From: Saccharopolyspora gloriosae | Lineage (GTDB): Bacteria > Actinomycetota > Actinomycetes > Mycobacteriales > Pseudonocardiaceae | DNA: 64,000 nt | Assembly (NCBI RefSeq): GCF_022828475.1 | Contig: NZ_CP059557.1 | Coordinates: forward strand, 6,681,470 to 6,745,469 | Direction: 5' to 3' | In this document: in pieces, positions 8,652 to 16,942 of the stretch | Position numbering within the stretch: position 1 is the stretch's first letter | How the letters are laid out: each line of letters starts with the position of its first letter | Made by a program: the position numbers and the translations under genes | The notes under the pieces: model-generated | Seen by the model: the letters and a program-made list of their open reading frames with translations, nothing else | What the model was told of the DNA's origin: nothing | Database searches by the model: none

Positions 8652-11270
8652 TCAGTACCCCAACTCGACGTCGTGCGTGGCGCGCTGCCCGTCGAGCCGC
8701 AGCGGTGTCGCGACCGGCGGGTAACCGGTGGCGATGACCGTGTAGTCGCCGTCGGGCAGGTCGGTGAACGCGTAGGTGCCCTCGGCGTCGGTGGTGACGG
8801 CGGTGACGACCTCACCAGCGGCGTCGAGCAGCGTGACCCGCGCGTCCGGCACCGGAAGGCCGAGGTTCGCCGAGCGCACGACCCCGGTCAGCGCCGCGCC
8901 GGTCTGCAACGCCACGTCGAGCGCGGCGCTTTCGCCGTCGGCGACGACGACCGGGGTGGCGACGGGACGGAACCCTTCGGCGGTCGCGGTCAGCGCGTAG
9001 GAGCCGCCGACGAGATCGGTGAACTCGTAGCGCCCGTCGGTGCCGGTGGCGTTCGAGCCCACGACCTCACCGCGCAGGTCGGTGAGCACCACGGTGGCAC
9101 CGGAGATCTCGCGGTCTCCGCAGCGCACGACGCCCGCGACGGCACCGGAACCGAACATCCGCACGTTGTGCCGCACCGGGCGGTCGTTGACCACGACCAT
9201 CGAGGCGGTCGGCTGGTAGGTGCCTGCGGCGGCGATGAGCACGTAGGTCCCGCCGTGGGTGACGTCGAGCCGGTAGCCGCCGTCCTGATCGGTGCGGGCG
9301 CGTTCGACCTGCCTGCCGAGCGAATCGGTCAGCGTCAGCACCACCTCGGCGACCGGGTTGCCCGCGGAGTCCTGTGCCGAGCCGTGCACGAACAGTCCCG
9401 CGCCACCGTCGGCGAGGTCGCCCGCCAGATGGCGCCCCTGGACACCGTTGTTGTTCGTCGCGGGCGTCGTTGACCAGGAACGGGAGTGGTTGCCCACAGA
9501 GTTGTCCACAGGCTCGCCGAAGTGTGGGGCCGCTGCGTGCGGCACCCCCGCAAGCTGCGCAGAACCACTTTGGCGAGTGAGCGGCGCAGTCTCCTGGCCG
9601 ACCGAGTTGTCCACAGGGAGCGGTTGGTTGTCCACAGTTTCCGCGAGCACCTCGTCCTGGGATTCGATGGTGCTGCGCAGCGGGACCTCCTTGATGAACA
9701 CCACGGCCAGCAGCGTGACGACCGAGATGCAGGCGGAGACGAAGAAGATGTCCCCGATGGCGTCGCCGTAGGCGGCGCGCACGATCTCCTGCATCGGCCC
9801 TGGCAGCGCACCGACGTCCAGCGAGCCGCCGCCCGCGCCGCCACCGGCTCCGGCGGGGATGCCCATCCGGGTGAGCCCCTCGTTGACGTAGTCGGTGACC
9901 CGCGCGGCCAGCACCGCGCCGAGCACGGACACACCGGCCGAGCCGCCGAGCGTGCGGAAGAACGTGACGACCGAGGTCACCGAACCGACGTTCTTGCCGG
10001 TGGTGACGTTCTGCACGGTCAGCACCAGGTTCTGCATCAGCGAGCCGACGCCGATGCCCATCATCGCCAGGTACACGCCGACGAGCACGAGGTTCGTGGT
10101 GTGGTCCATGGTCGCCAGCAGGCCCATGCCCGCCACCAGCACGATGGAGCCGAAGATCAGGAACGGCTTCACCTTGCCGCTGCCGCGGGAGATGATCTGG
10201 CCGGAGATGGTGGAGGACAGGAACAGCCCCAGCACCATCGGCAACGTCATCAACCCGGCGTGGGTGGGGGTGAAGCTGCGGGCGATCTGGAAGTACTGGC
10301 CGAGGAACACCGAGCCGCCGAACATGGCGGTACCGACCGCGACGGTGCCGATGGTCGCCAGCGTCACCGTGGGGTTGCGGAACATGCTCAGCGGCACGAT
10401 CGGTTCGGGGAACCGGGACTCGATGATCACCGCGATGATCAGTGCGAGCACCCCGCCGCCGACGTAGGCGGCGGTCTCCGGCGAGGCCCAGGCGAACTGC
10501 TTGCCCGCCATCGACACCCACACCAGCAGCAGGCTCACGCCGCCGACGAGGAACAGCGCGCCGAACCAGTCGATGCGCACCGGCCGCTTGATCACCGGCA
10601 GCTTCAGCGTGCGGCCGAGCACGATGAACGCGATCACGGCGATCGGCACGGTCACCCAGAAGCACCAGCGCCAGCCGAGCCAGGAGGTGTCCACGATGAG
10701 CCCGCCGACCAGCGGTCCGCTGACCGTGGCGACCGCGAAGGCCGCACCGATGTAGCCGCTGTAGCGACCGCGTTCCCGCGGCGAGACCATGGCGGCGATC
10801 ACGACCTGGATCAGCGCCTGCAACCCGCCCATGCCGATGCCCTGCACGGCGCGGAAACCGATGAGCTGCGGCATCGTCTGCGCGAAGCCGCCGAGGACCG
10901 ATCCGAGCGTGAACACGGTGATCGCGATCTGGTACAGCAGCTTCTTGCTGAACAGGTCGGAGAGCTTGCCCCAGATCGGGGTGGAGGCCGTCGAGGTCAG
11001 CAGCATCGACGTGACGACCCAGGTGTACTGGCTCTGGCTACCGCCGAGGTCGGCCAAGATGCTCGGGAGCGCGTTGGACACGATCGTCGAGCTCAGGATG
11101 GCGACCAGCAGGGCCAGCATGAGCCCGGACATCGCCTCCAGGATCTGGCGATGCGTCATCGGCGAGTCGCTCGTGGCCTGGTGGCGGCCACCGCCCTGTG
11201 CCGGGTCGGTTCGGCCATCGGCCGATGCCGAGCTCGCCGGCGCGGCTTCGCCGATCGTCGAGCGGGTCAT
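8652..11270 (-). CDS. DHA2-family MFS efflux transporter fused to three carboxypeptidase-regulatory-like repeats
   Basis: The 872-residue protein has a 14-helix drug:proton antiporter of the EmrB/QacA type (about residues 40-545), with DLGGSQSQYTWVVTSMLL in the first loop and GIGMGGLQALIQVV in the helix-5 region. A disordered linker (about 550-615) contains the peptide VDNSVG twice. Then come three tandem beta-sandwich repeats, each with the pattern TDxxGxYxFTDLxxGxY (about 615-872). A 14-helix transporter should have both ends in the cytoplasm, so these normally surface-type domains may be cytoplasmic here. The fusion is unusual. The start overlaps the MarR stop by 4 nt. The linker DNA holds a cluster of DnaA-box-like nonamers. 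Confidence 0.88.
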   Translation of the reverse strand: MTRSTIGEAAPASSASADGRTDPAQGGGRHQATSDSPMTHRQILEAMSGLMLALLVAILSSTIVSNALPSILADLGGSQSQYTWVVTSMLLTSTASTPIWGKLSDLFSKKLLYQIAITVFTLGSVLGGFAQTMPQLIGFRAVQGIGMGGLQALIQVVIAAMVSPRERGRYSGYIGAAFAVATVSGPLVGGLIVDTSWLGWRWCFWVTVPIAVIAFIVLGRTLKLPVIKRPVRIDWFGALFLVGGVSLLLVWVSMAGKQFAWASPETAAYVGGGVLALIIAVIIESRFPEPIVPLSMFRNPTVTLATIGTVAVGTAMFGGSVFLGQYFQIARSFTPTHAGLMTLPMVLGLFLSSTISGQIISRGSGKVKPFLIFGSIVLVAGMGLLATMDHTTNLVLVGVYLAMMGIGVGSLMQNLVLTVQNVTTGKNVGSVTSVVTFFRTLGGSAGVSVLGAVLAARVTDYVNEGLTRMGIPAGAGGGAGGGSLDVGALPGPMQEIVRAAYGDAIGDIFFVSACISVVTLLAVVFIKEVPLRSTIESQDEVLAETVDNQPLPVDNSVGQETAPLTRQSGSAQLAGVPHAAAPHFGEPVDNSVGNHSRSWSTTPATNNNGVQGRHLAGDLADGGAGLFVHGSAQDSAGNPVAEVVLTLTDSLGRQVERARTDQDGGYRLDVTHGGTYVLIAAAGTYQPTASMVVVNDRPVRHNVRMFGSGAVAGVVRCGDREISGATVVLTDLRGEVVGSNATGTDGRYEFTDLVGGSYALTATAEGFRPVATPVVVADGESAALDVALQTGAALTGVVRSANLGLPVPDARVTLLDAAGEVVTAVTTDAEGTYAFTDLPDGDYTVIATGYPPVATPLRLDGQRATHDVELGY
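9490..9636. other. Cluster of four DnaA-box-like nonamers inside the MFS linker
   Basis: TTGTCCACA occurs at 9502-9510, 9607-9615 and 9628-9636, and TTGCCCACA at 9490-9498, all in the same orientation. TTGTCCACA is the preferred DnaA box of high-GC actinobacteria. The cluster lies in a poorly conserved, disordered part of the coding region. Whether DnaA binds is unknown. Confidence 0.5.
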
Positions 11271-11815
11271 CGAATTCCTTTCTGCGACGACGCGTCGGGG
11301 CGTCGGTCATCGGCGGGCACCGGCCGCTTGGCGGCCAGGTGCGAGGTATCGGCGTGCTGCTCTTCGGGCAGCACCGCCCGACGGATGTCGGCGGCGGCGA
11401 CGCCGAGCAGCTCGGCCAGGTCGCGCACTTTCGTCTCGTCCCAGTCGCGCAGCGCTTCGCTGAGCCACTCGGCGCGGTGTTGTTCGATGCGGGCCAGCGC
11501 CTGCTCGCCTTCTTCGGTGGCGCGCAGCAGGGAGACCCGGCGGTCTTGGGGGTCGGCGCGGCGGCTGATCAGCCCGGCGTGTTCGAGCTGGGAGACCTGT
11601 CGGCTGACCACGGAGGCGTCCACGATGCGATGCGCGGCGAGGTCGGAGGCTCGTGACTCCCCACAGTGCACGAGCTCACCGAGCAGTCCGCTCGCCGCGT
11701 AGGGCAGGTCGGTCTGGGCGTGTTGGTTGAGGTTCTGCACCGCGACCTGCTTGAGGCCCAGCAGCGCGCGGAGGGGCCGCAGCAGTTCGCTGCACGTTTC
11801 CGGCGTCGGTCCCAC
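11267..11815 (-). CDS. MarR-family repressor of the efflux operon
   Basis: A 182-residue winged-helix regulator. The recognition region SRASDLAAHRIVDASVVSRQVSQLEHAGLI and the wing ADPQDRRVSLLRATEEG are typical of MarR (about residues 58-115). It is the first gene of the MarR - MFS fusion - YceI operon, and its stop codon overlaps the MFS start (11267-11270). The GTG start is chosen because AAGGAGTG precedes it by 6-8 nt. Two copies of the inverted repeat AGTTGC-N5-GCAACT lie 15 and 43 bp upstream, so it very probably represses its own operon. Ligands of such regulators are usually phenolic or drug-like compounds exported by the pump. Confidence 0.9.
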   Translation of the reverse strand: MGPTPETCSELLRPLRALLGLKQVAVQNLNQHAQTDLPYAASGLLGELVHCGESRASDLAAHRIVDASVVSRQVSQLEHAGLISRRADPQDRRVSLLRATEEGEQALARIEQHRAEWLSEALRDWDETKVRDLAELLGVAAADIRRAVLPEEQHADTSHLAAKRPVPADDRRPDASSQKGIR

Positions 11816-11829
11816 GAAGCCACTCCTTT

Positions 11830-11874
11830 AGTTGCTGCACGCAACTATAAATATGTTAGTTGCAGACGGCAACT
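11830..11874. promoter_or_regulatory. Paired MarR operators
   Basis: AGTTGC-TGCAC-GCAACT (11830-11846) and AGTTGC-AGACG-GCAACT (11858-11874) are two perfect repeats with centres 28 bp apart, embedded in an AT-rich promoter directly before marR. The 28-bp spacing is nearly three helical turns, so two dimers could bind on almost the same face. Confidence 0.75.
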
Positions 11875-11912
11875 TACTGAGGAGTGGCCTACCCCACGAC
11901 CTCCGGACGGAG

Positions 11913-12974
11913 CTACGGCACCAGAGCCACCCGCGGGACACGAGCCCGCTCGGCGAACGCCACCGCAGCGTCCACTTCGCCGAGCGGGAAGGAACGCGGG
12001 ACCAGCGCCGCGAAGTCGGCGTGCCGGGCGCCGCGGGCGAGGAAGTCGACGGCCGAGACCAGATCGTCCGCGCCGTAGTTGTGCGAGCCGCTGACGGTGA
12101 GCAGCCGCCGCACCACCGACTCGGCGCTCAACCCCACCGGGTCGGCAGGCGACACCGACCCCACCAGCGCCAGGTGGCCGCCGATGGCCAGCAACTCCCA
12201 CGAAGAGCGGATCGCCGCGTTGCTGCCGGACAGTTCGAGCACGGCCACCGCACCCTCCCCACCGCTGAGCCGCCGGACCGCCGCCGCGGCACCGTCCGGG
12301 CCGGTCACCTCGGCGGCACCGAACGCACCGGCCGCGTCGCGGCGGCCGGCGTCCGGGTCGCACGCCACGATCGAGCGCACACCGAGATGCCGCAGGTAGG
12401 CGACGGCGGTCAGGCCGAGCATCCCGCAGCCCTGCACCACGACCACGCCCGCCGGATCCGGGTCGGCGCGGTGCACCGCGCCGACCACCGTCGCGGTGGC
12501 GCAGTTCGCCGGGGTGATCACCGCGTCCGGCACGTCCGGAGGCACCTCGACGAGGCCGGTCCCCGCGAGCAGGTGGCAGTGATCGGCGAATCCGCCGTTG
12601 AGCGCCCACGCGTCCGTGCAGGCGGCGTGCCCGTACTTGTGCTGCTCCGTGCACTTCTGCGGCAACCCGCGGCGGCACCGCGCGCAGCTCCCGCACGCGG
12701 TGCCGATCGTCCAGGTGAGCCGCATCCCCGGCTCGACGGATGCACCGGAACGAGTGCGCGCCGCCGGACCGGCGGCCACCACCTCACCGACGGCCTCATG
12801 CCCGAGCACCGCGGGCAACGGAGTGGGCCGATCACCGCGCAGCGTGTGCAGGTCGCTGCCGCAGATCGTCGCCATCCGAACCCGCACCAGCACTTCGCCC
12901 GCCCCGAGCTCCGGATGCGCGAACTCCCGGAGCAGGAAGCGCTCCCCGTCCCACACCGCCGCCCGCGCCGTCAC
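11913..12974 (-). CDS. Zinc-dependent alcohol dehydrogenase of the phosphonate-cluster type (HpnZ/TIGR03366-like)
   Basis: Medium-chain dehydrogenase of 353 residues. CGSDLHTLRGD with GHEAVG supplies the catalytic zinc ligands; the four-cysteine structural zinc site is CGSCARCRRGLPQKC; the nucleotide fold has GCGMLGLTAVAYL. The GTG start overlaps the stop codon of phnE (GTGA), so it is the last gene of the phosphonate operon. Dehydrogenases of this subgroup are known almost only from phosphonate gene clusters, and oxidation of a phosphonate-derived alcohol is a reasonable role, but the substrate is inferred from context. The next gene downstream belongs to the separate MarR operon. Confidence 0.85.
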   Translation of the reverse strand: MTARAAVWDGERFLLREFAHPELGAGEVLVRVRMATICGSDLHTLRGDRPTPLPAVLGHEAVGEVVAAGPAARTRSGASVEPGMRLTWTIGTACGSCARCRRGLPQKCTEQHKYGHAACTDAWALNGGFADHCHLLAGTGLVEVPPDVPDAVITPANCATATVVGAVHRADPDPAGVVVVQGCGMLGLTAVAYLRHLGVRSIVACDPDAGRRDAAGAFGAAEVTGPDGAAAAVRRLSGGEGAVAVLELSGSNAAIRSSWELLAIGGHLALVGSVSPADPVGLSAESVVRRLLTVSGSHNYGADDLVSAVDFLARGARHADFAALVPRSFPLGEVDAAVAFAERARVPRVALVP

Positions 12975-14587
12975 CGCAGCGCCTTGCGCAGCCACAACGC
13001 GAGCAGCTCGATGAGCAGCACAACGCCGAACGACAGCAGCAGCACCGTCGTGACCACCCCGAACTCCAGCACTCTCGACGCGTTGAGCAGGTAGAAGCCG
13101 ATGCCTCCCGCGCCCACCAGGCCGAGCAGCGTGGCCGACCGGACGTTGGTGTCGAGCTGGTAGAGCACGTGCGCGAGGAACGCGGGCACCGCCTGCGGCA
13201 GCGTCGCCGCGAAGAACACCTGCGTGCGGGACGCGCCGGTCGCGCGCACCGCCTGCTCGACGTCGCGGTCCACCTCCTCCAGCGAGTCCGCGACCAGCTT
13301 GCCGAGCAGGCCGACCGCGCCCACGGCGAGCGCCAGCGCGCCCGCGACCGCACCCAGCCCGGTGATCACCACGAAGATGATCGCCAGCACCAGCTCCGGG
13401 ATCCCCCGAACGGCCAGCACGATCCCGCGGAACGTCCGGGCGACCGCGCGGTTCGGCGCGACGTTCTCGGCGGCGAGCGCACCGATCGGCAGGGCGAGCA
13501 CCGCGCCCAGCAACGTCGCGGCCAACGCGATCTTGATGGTCACCAGCAGTTCGGCCAGCAGCTCGCCGAAGATCCCGCCGGTCTCCGGCGGCCAGAACAG
13601 CGCCAGCGCCGGGCCGAGGTCGGTGACCGCACGAGCGAACTGGCCACCCGAAATCCCCGCACCCCACACCGCTGCCACCAGCGACGCCACCGCGAGCACC
13701 AGGTAGCTCGCCGCGCGTACCCGCGCGAACGTCCACGGCACCGAAATGCCGGATCCGCGCGGCACCGCGCGCGGGCGGCCGCCGAGCAATGCTCGCCGCA
13801 ACGCCCCGGACAGCAGCTCCACGACCACGCACAGCGCGAGCACCACCAGCGCCAACGCCATTCCCCGCTGGTAGTCGAGCTCGCCGAGGGCGTGCGCGAT
13901 CTCCATGCCGATGCCGCCGACCCCGACGAACCCGAGCACCACCGACACCCGCAGGTTGATGTCCAGCCGGTGCAGCGAGGTCGCGATGAACGAAGGCAGC
14001 ACCTGCGGCAGCACGCCGGCCGCCAACTCCTGCACGCGCCCGCCGCCCGCGGCCCGGATCGCGGTGCGCGGGCCTTCGTCGAGGTGCTCGATGGCGTCGG
14101 CGTAGAGCTTGCCGATCATGCCGATCGAGTGCAGTCCCATCGCCAGCACTCCGGTCAGCCCGCCGAAGCCGAACACCCGGAAGAACACGATCGCCAGCAC
14201 GACGTCCGGCACCGCCCGCGCCGCGACGATCAGCCCGCGGGCACCGTGCCGAGTCACCCTGCCCGGTGTCGTGTTCACCGCCGCGAACACCGCGATCACC
14301 CCGCTGAGCAGACTGGCGAGCACGGTCGCGGTCACCACGATGGCCAGCGTCCGACCGCACATCGCCAGCAGCTCGCCCACCGGCGGGAAGTCCAGCGGCA
14401 CCGTGCGGGCGAGGAAGTCGGCGGCGTTGCCCGCGCTGTCGATCAGCGTCGCCAAGTTGAGCCGCAGGTCGGCGACCGCCCACACTCCGGCACCGAGCAG
14501 CGCGAGCAGCACCGGTGCCGCGCCGACGCGACCGGGTCGCGGTCGCGGACGGGCAAGCGAGGGGCGCGCCGAGAGCTGCGCCGTCAC
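12971..14587 (-). CDS. phnE: Phosphonate ABC transporter permease, tandem-fused PhnE-PhnE
   Basis: The 538 residues contain two complete PhnE permease domains in one chain (about 1-255 and 270-538). Each has its own EAA-type loop: GMIGKLYADAIEHLDEGP in the first half and GLLGKLVADSLEEVDRDV in the second. Each half also has the motif LRVSVVLGFVGVGGIG or VRSATLLGLVGAGGIG. With PhnC and PhnD it forms an importer whose membrane part is normally a dimer, so the fusion supplies both halves from one gene. The GTG start overlaps the phnC stop and its own stop overlaps the dehydrogenase start. Fused PhnE proteins are known in actinobacteria. Confidence 0.93.
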   Translation of the reverse strand: MTAQLSARPSLARPRPRPGRVGAAPVLLALLGAGVWAVADLRLNLATLIDSAGNAADFLARTVPLDFPPVGELLAMCGRTLAIVVTATVLASLLSGVIAVFAAVNTTPGRVTRHGARGLIVAARAVPDVVLAIVFFRVFGFGGLTGVLAMGLHSIGMIGKLYADAIEHLDEGPRTAIRAAGGGRVQELAAGVLPQVLPSFIATSLHRLDINLRVSVVLGFVGVGGIGMEIAHALGELDYQRGMALALVVLALCVVVELLSGALRRALLGGRPRAVPRGSGISVPWTFARVRAASYLVLAVASLVAAVWGAGISGGQFARAVTDLGPALALFWPPETGGIFGELLAELLVTIKIALAATLLGAVLALPIGALAAENVAPNRAVARTFRGIVLAVRGIPELVLAIIFVVITGLGAVAGALALAVGAVGLLGKLVADSLEEVDRDVEQAVRATGASRTQVFFAATLPQAVPAFLAHVLYQLDTNVRSATLLGLVGAGGIGFYLLNASRVLEFGVVTTVLLLSFGVVLLIELLALWLRKALR

Positions 14588-15348
14588 GTCGCGGCCCCCA
14601 CGTGCTCCAGGCTCGTGTAGACCGACATGGCCGCCTCGCGACCGAGACCGTCGACCGGCGTGTCCAGCACTACCGAGCCGCCGCGCAACCCGATCACCCG
14701 GTCGCCCCAGGACAGCGCCAGGTCGACCTGGTGCAGGCTGCACAGCACCGTCAGCCCGTCCTGCCGGGCGATGTCGCTGATCAGCCGCATCACCTGCGCG
14801 GCGGACTCGGGATCGAGCGAGGCCACCGGCTCGTCGGCGAGCAGCACCTCCGGCCGTTGGATGAGCGCCCGCGCCACCGCGGCCCGCTGCTGCTGGCCGC
14901 CGGAGAGCGTGTCGGCCCGCTGGAACGCGTGGTCGCGCAGCCCGACCCGTTCCAGTTGTTCCAATCCCGCCCAGCGCACCCGCTTCGGATAGGTGGGCAG
15001 CCCGAGCCGGGGACCGCGCAGCGAGCCGAGCGCCCCGGTGCACACGTTCTCCAGCACGCTCATCGCCCCGACCAGGTGGAACTGCTGGAACACAAAGCCG
15101 ACGCGCCGCCGCAGCCGCCGCAGCTCGGCTCCGCCGAGCGCCGCCACATCGGTGCCGAGCACCGTGACGCGACCGGACGTCGGCCGGTGCAGACCGTCCA
15201 CGTGCCGCAGCAGCGTGGACTTGCCGGAGCCGGACAGGCCCAGCAGCACCGCGATCTCCCCGGCTCGCACGGTCACCGACACCCCGTCCAGGGCGACCAG
15301 GTCGCGCCCGAACTCCTTGCGCACGTCGTCGAACTCGATGGCGGTCAT
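14584..15348 (-). CDS. phnC: Phosphonate ABC transporter ATP-binding protein
   Basis: A complete 254-residue ABC ATPase. Walker A GLSGSGKST is near residue 38, the signature LSGGQQQR near 150, and Walker B VLLADEPVASLDP near 170, with a switch histidine in LCSLHQVD. Residues FGRDLVALDGVSVTVRAGE and the order phnD-phnC-phnE assign it to the phosphonate group. It powers import by the fused PhnE. The ATG overlaps the phnD stop (ATGA), and its own stop overlaps the phnE start. Confidence 0.95.
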   Translation of the reverse strand: MTAIEFDDVRKEFGRDLVALDGVSVTVRAGEIAVLLGLSGSGKSTLLRHVDGLHRPTSGRVTVLGTDVAALGGAELRRLRRRVGFVFQQFHLVGAMSVLENVCTGALGSLRGPRLGLPTYPKRVRWAGLEQLERVGLRDHAFQRADTLSGGQQQRAAVARALIQRPEVLLADEPVASLDPESAAQVMRLISDIARQDGLTVLCSLHQVDLALSWGDRVIGLRGGSVVLDTPVDGLGREAAMSVYTSLEHVGAAT

Positions 15349-16262
15349 GAGCACTGCTCGTCGCGCGTCGTGCGGCACACGTCCCGGATGCCGTCGTAGA
15401 AGGAGTCGTCGACGCCGGTGAAGCCCCAGCCGTTCTGGTCGCCGATCGGGCATTCCCCGGCGCACAGCCCGCGTTCCCGCAGGCGATCGCTGTTGGCCTG
15501 CTCGCCCAGCGCCCGGGTGATCTTCTCCCGCAGCGCCGGATCGAGGTCGTCTGACAGCGCCACCGGGTCGGACGGGATCACCGGCGAGCGCCACAGCACT
15601 CGGAGCTCACCCGGCTTCAACTGGCCCTTCTCGATGAGCTGCCGGTCGACCATCGTGTCGTAGGCGAACCCGGCGTCGCAGTCACCGTGCGCGACGGCCA
15701 GCGCCGCCGCGTCGTGCCCGCCGCTGAAGACCGGCCGCGTGCCCTGCTCCGGGTCGACCCCGGCTTGCAGCAGCCCCGCCTTCGGGTAGAGGTGCCCGGA
15801 GGTGGAGGTCGGGTCGACGAAGCAGACCTGCTTGTCCCGGAAACCGGCGAGGTCGGTGATCCCGCTGTCCGGCCGGGTGATCGCGTAGGAGCGGTAGCCC
15901 GGCTCGACGCCCTTCTCCGCGACCTGCGCGGCGACCGCGGTGGCGGGCACGCCCTTGCTGCGGGCGAGCACGTAGGAGAACGGGCCGTACTTCGCGATGT
16001 CGATCTTCCCTGCGCGCTGACCCTCGATCACCGCGGCATAGTCGGTGGCCTGCTGGAACACGACCTTCTTGCCGGTCTCGGCGGCGATCAGGTCGATGAC
16101 GGGCTGGTAGTCCTGGCGCAGGCTCTGCGATTCCTCGCTGGGGATGGCGGCGAACACCAGCTCGTCATCCGAACCGGAGCCGCCGTCGGCGGCGCTCGGG
16201 CCGCACGCCGAGAGCAGCGCGGCGCAGGCGGTCAACGCCAGCATTCGGTGGATCTTGTTCAT
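15345..16262 (-). CDS. phnD: Phosphate/phosphonate-binding lipoprotein of the ABC importer
   Basis: The 305-residue substrate-binding protein has a lipoprotein signal peptide with lipobox LLSAC (Cys 20). The PhnD fold follows: IPSEESQSLRQDYQPVIDLI, then KYGPFSYVLARSKG, and the serine/threonine-rich phosphonate-binding loop VDPTSTSGHLYPKAGL. It sits on the outer face of the membrane and delivers ligand to PhnE/PhnC. A C-terminal extension with several cysteines (CAGEC, DVCRTTRDEQC) is unusual for PhnD and may form disulfides. The start overlaps the stop of the PhnX-like gene. The likely ligand is a 2-carbon aminophosphonate or derivative, judged only from the neighbouring enzymes. Confidence 0.93.
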   Translation of the reverse strand: MNKIHRMLALTACAALLSACGPSAADGGSGSDDELVFAAIPSEESQSLRQDYQPVIDLIAAETGKKVVFQQATDYAAVIEGQRAGKIDIAKYGPFSYVLARSKGVPATAVAAQVAEKGVEPGYRSYAITRPDSGITDLAGFRDKQVCFVDPTSTSGHLYPKAGLLQAGVDPEQGTRPVFSGGHDAAALAVAHGDCDAGFAYDTMVDRQLIEKGQLKPGELRVLWRSPVIPSDPVALSDDLDPALREKITRALGEQANSDRLRERGLCAGECPIGDQNGWGFTGVDDSFYDGIRDVCRTTRDEQCS

Positions 16263-16942
16263 CGGGAATGCTCCTTCCCGGCCAGCAGCTCCGGCAGGTC
16301 GTTGATCGAGTCGAGGCAGTGCCCGGCTCCGGCGCCGAGCAGGACGTCGCGGTCGTGCGCGCCGGTGCGCACTCCCGCGACTACGGAGGCACCGGCACGC
16401 AGGCCGGAGAGCACGTCATAAGCGGTGTCGCCGACCACGGCGACACGTCGGACGTCCGTCACGCCGAGCCGGAGCACGGCGGTGAGCACCATGTCGGGGT
16501 AGGGCCGCCCCCGGCCGGCCTCGGCGGGGCTGAGCGTCAGGTCGGCCAGTCCGTGCCAACCGAGCGCAGCAAGGATCCGATCCTGGGTTTCCGGAGAGAA
16601 GCCGGTGCTCAACGCGACCTTGATGCCATCGGCGCGCAGCAGGCGGATGGTCTCGGCGGCGCCGGGGATCTCGGTGCACGCCCCGGATCCGACCAGGTCG
16701 GCGTAAGCGGTCTCGAACGCGCGGTTGGCCCGCTGCGCGCGCTGCTCGTCCAGCAGGGCGCGGAAGACGACGATCTTCGACTCGCCCATCGTGCGGTGGA
16801 CGTGGTCCAGCATCGCCGGGAACTCCCGTCCCGGGACGCCCACCTCGGTGATGGCCGCGGTGAACGCCTGCTCGACCAGTCCGCCGTCGGCCACCGTGGT
16901 ACCCGCCATGTCCAGCACGGCGAGTTCGATTCCGCCGCTCAC
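16259..16942 (-). CDS. PhnX-like (phosphonatase-like) HAD hydrolase
   Basis: A 227-residue haloacid-dehalogenase-fold protein. Motif I is LAVLDMAGTTVADGG, motif II lies in KVALSTGFSPETQ, and motif III/IV is VVGDTAYDVLSGLRAGA. It belongs to the phosphonatase-like group (TIGR03351) rather than classic PhnX: the cap contains MGESK, which could supply the lysine that PhnX uses to form its Schiff base. The expected activity is C-P bond cleavage of a phosphonoacetaldehyde-like intermediate or phosphate removal; sequence does not choose. It starts with GTG overlapping the preceding FAD enzyme and ends overlapping phnD. Confidence 0.88.
   Translation of the reverse strand: MSGGIELAVLDMAGTTVADGGLVEQAFTAAITEVGVPGREFPAMLDHVHRTMGESKIVVFRALLDEQRAQRANRAFETAYADLVGSGACTEIPGAAETIRLLRADGIKVALSTGFSPETQDRILAALGWHGLADLTLSPAEAGRGRPYPDMVLTAVLRLGVTDVRRVAVVGDTAYDVLSGLRAGASVVAGVRTGAHDRDVLLGAGAGHCLDSINDLPELLAGKEHSR

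Noticed and set aside
9490-9636. Chromosomal origin of replication
   Set aside because: The DnaA-like boxes lie inside a coding region and no dnaA, dnaN or AT-rich unwinding element is nearby.
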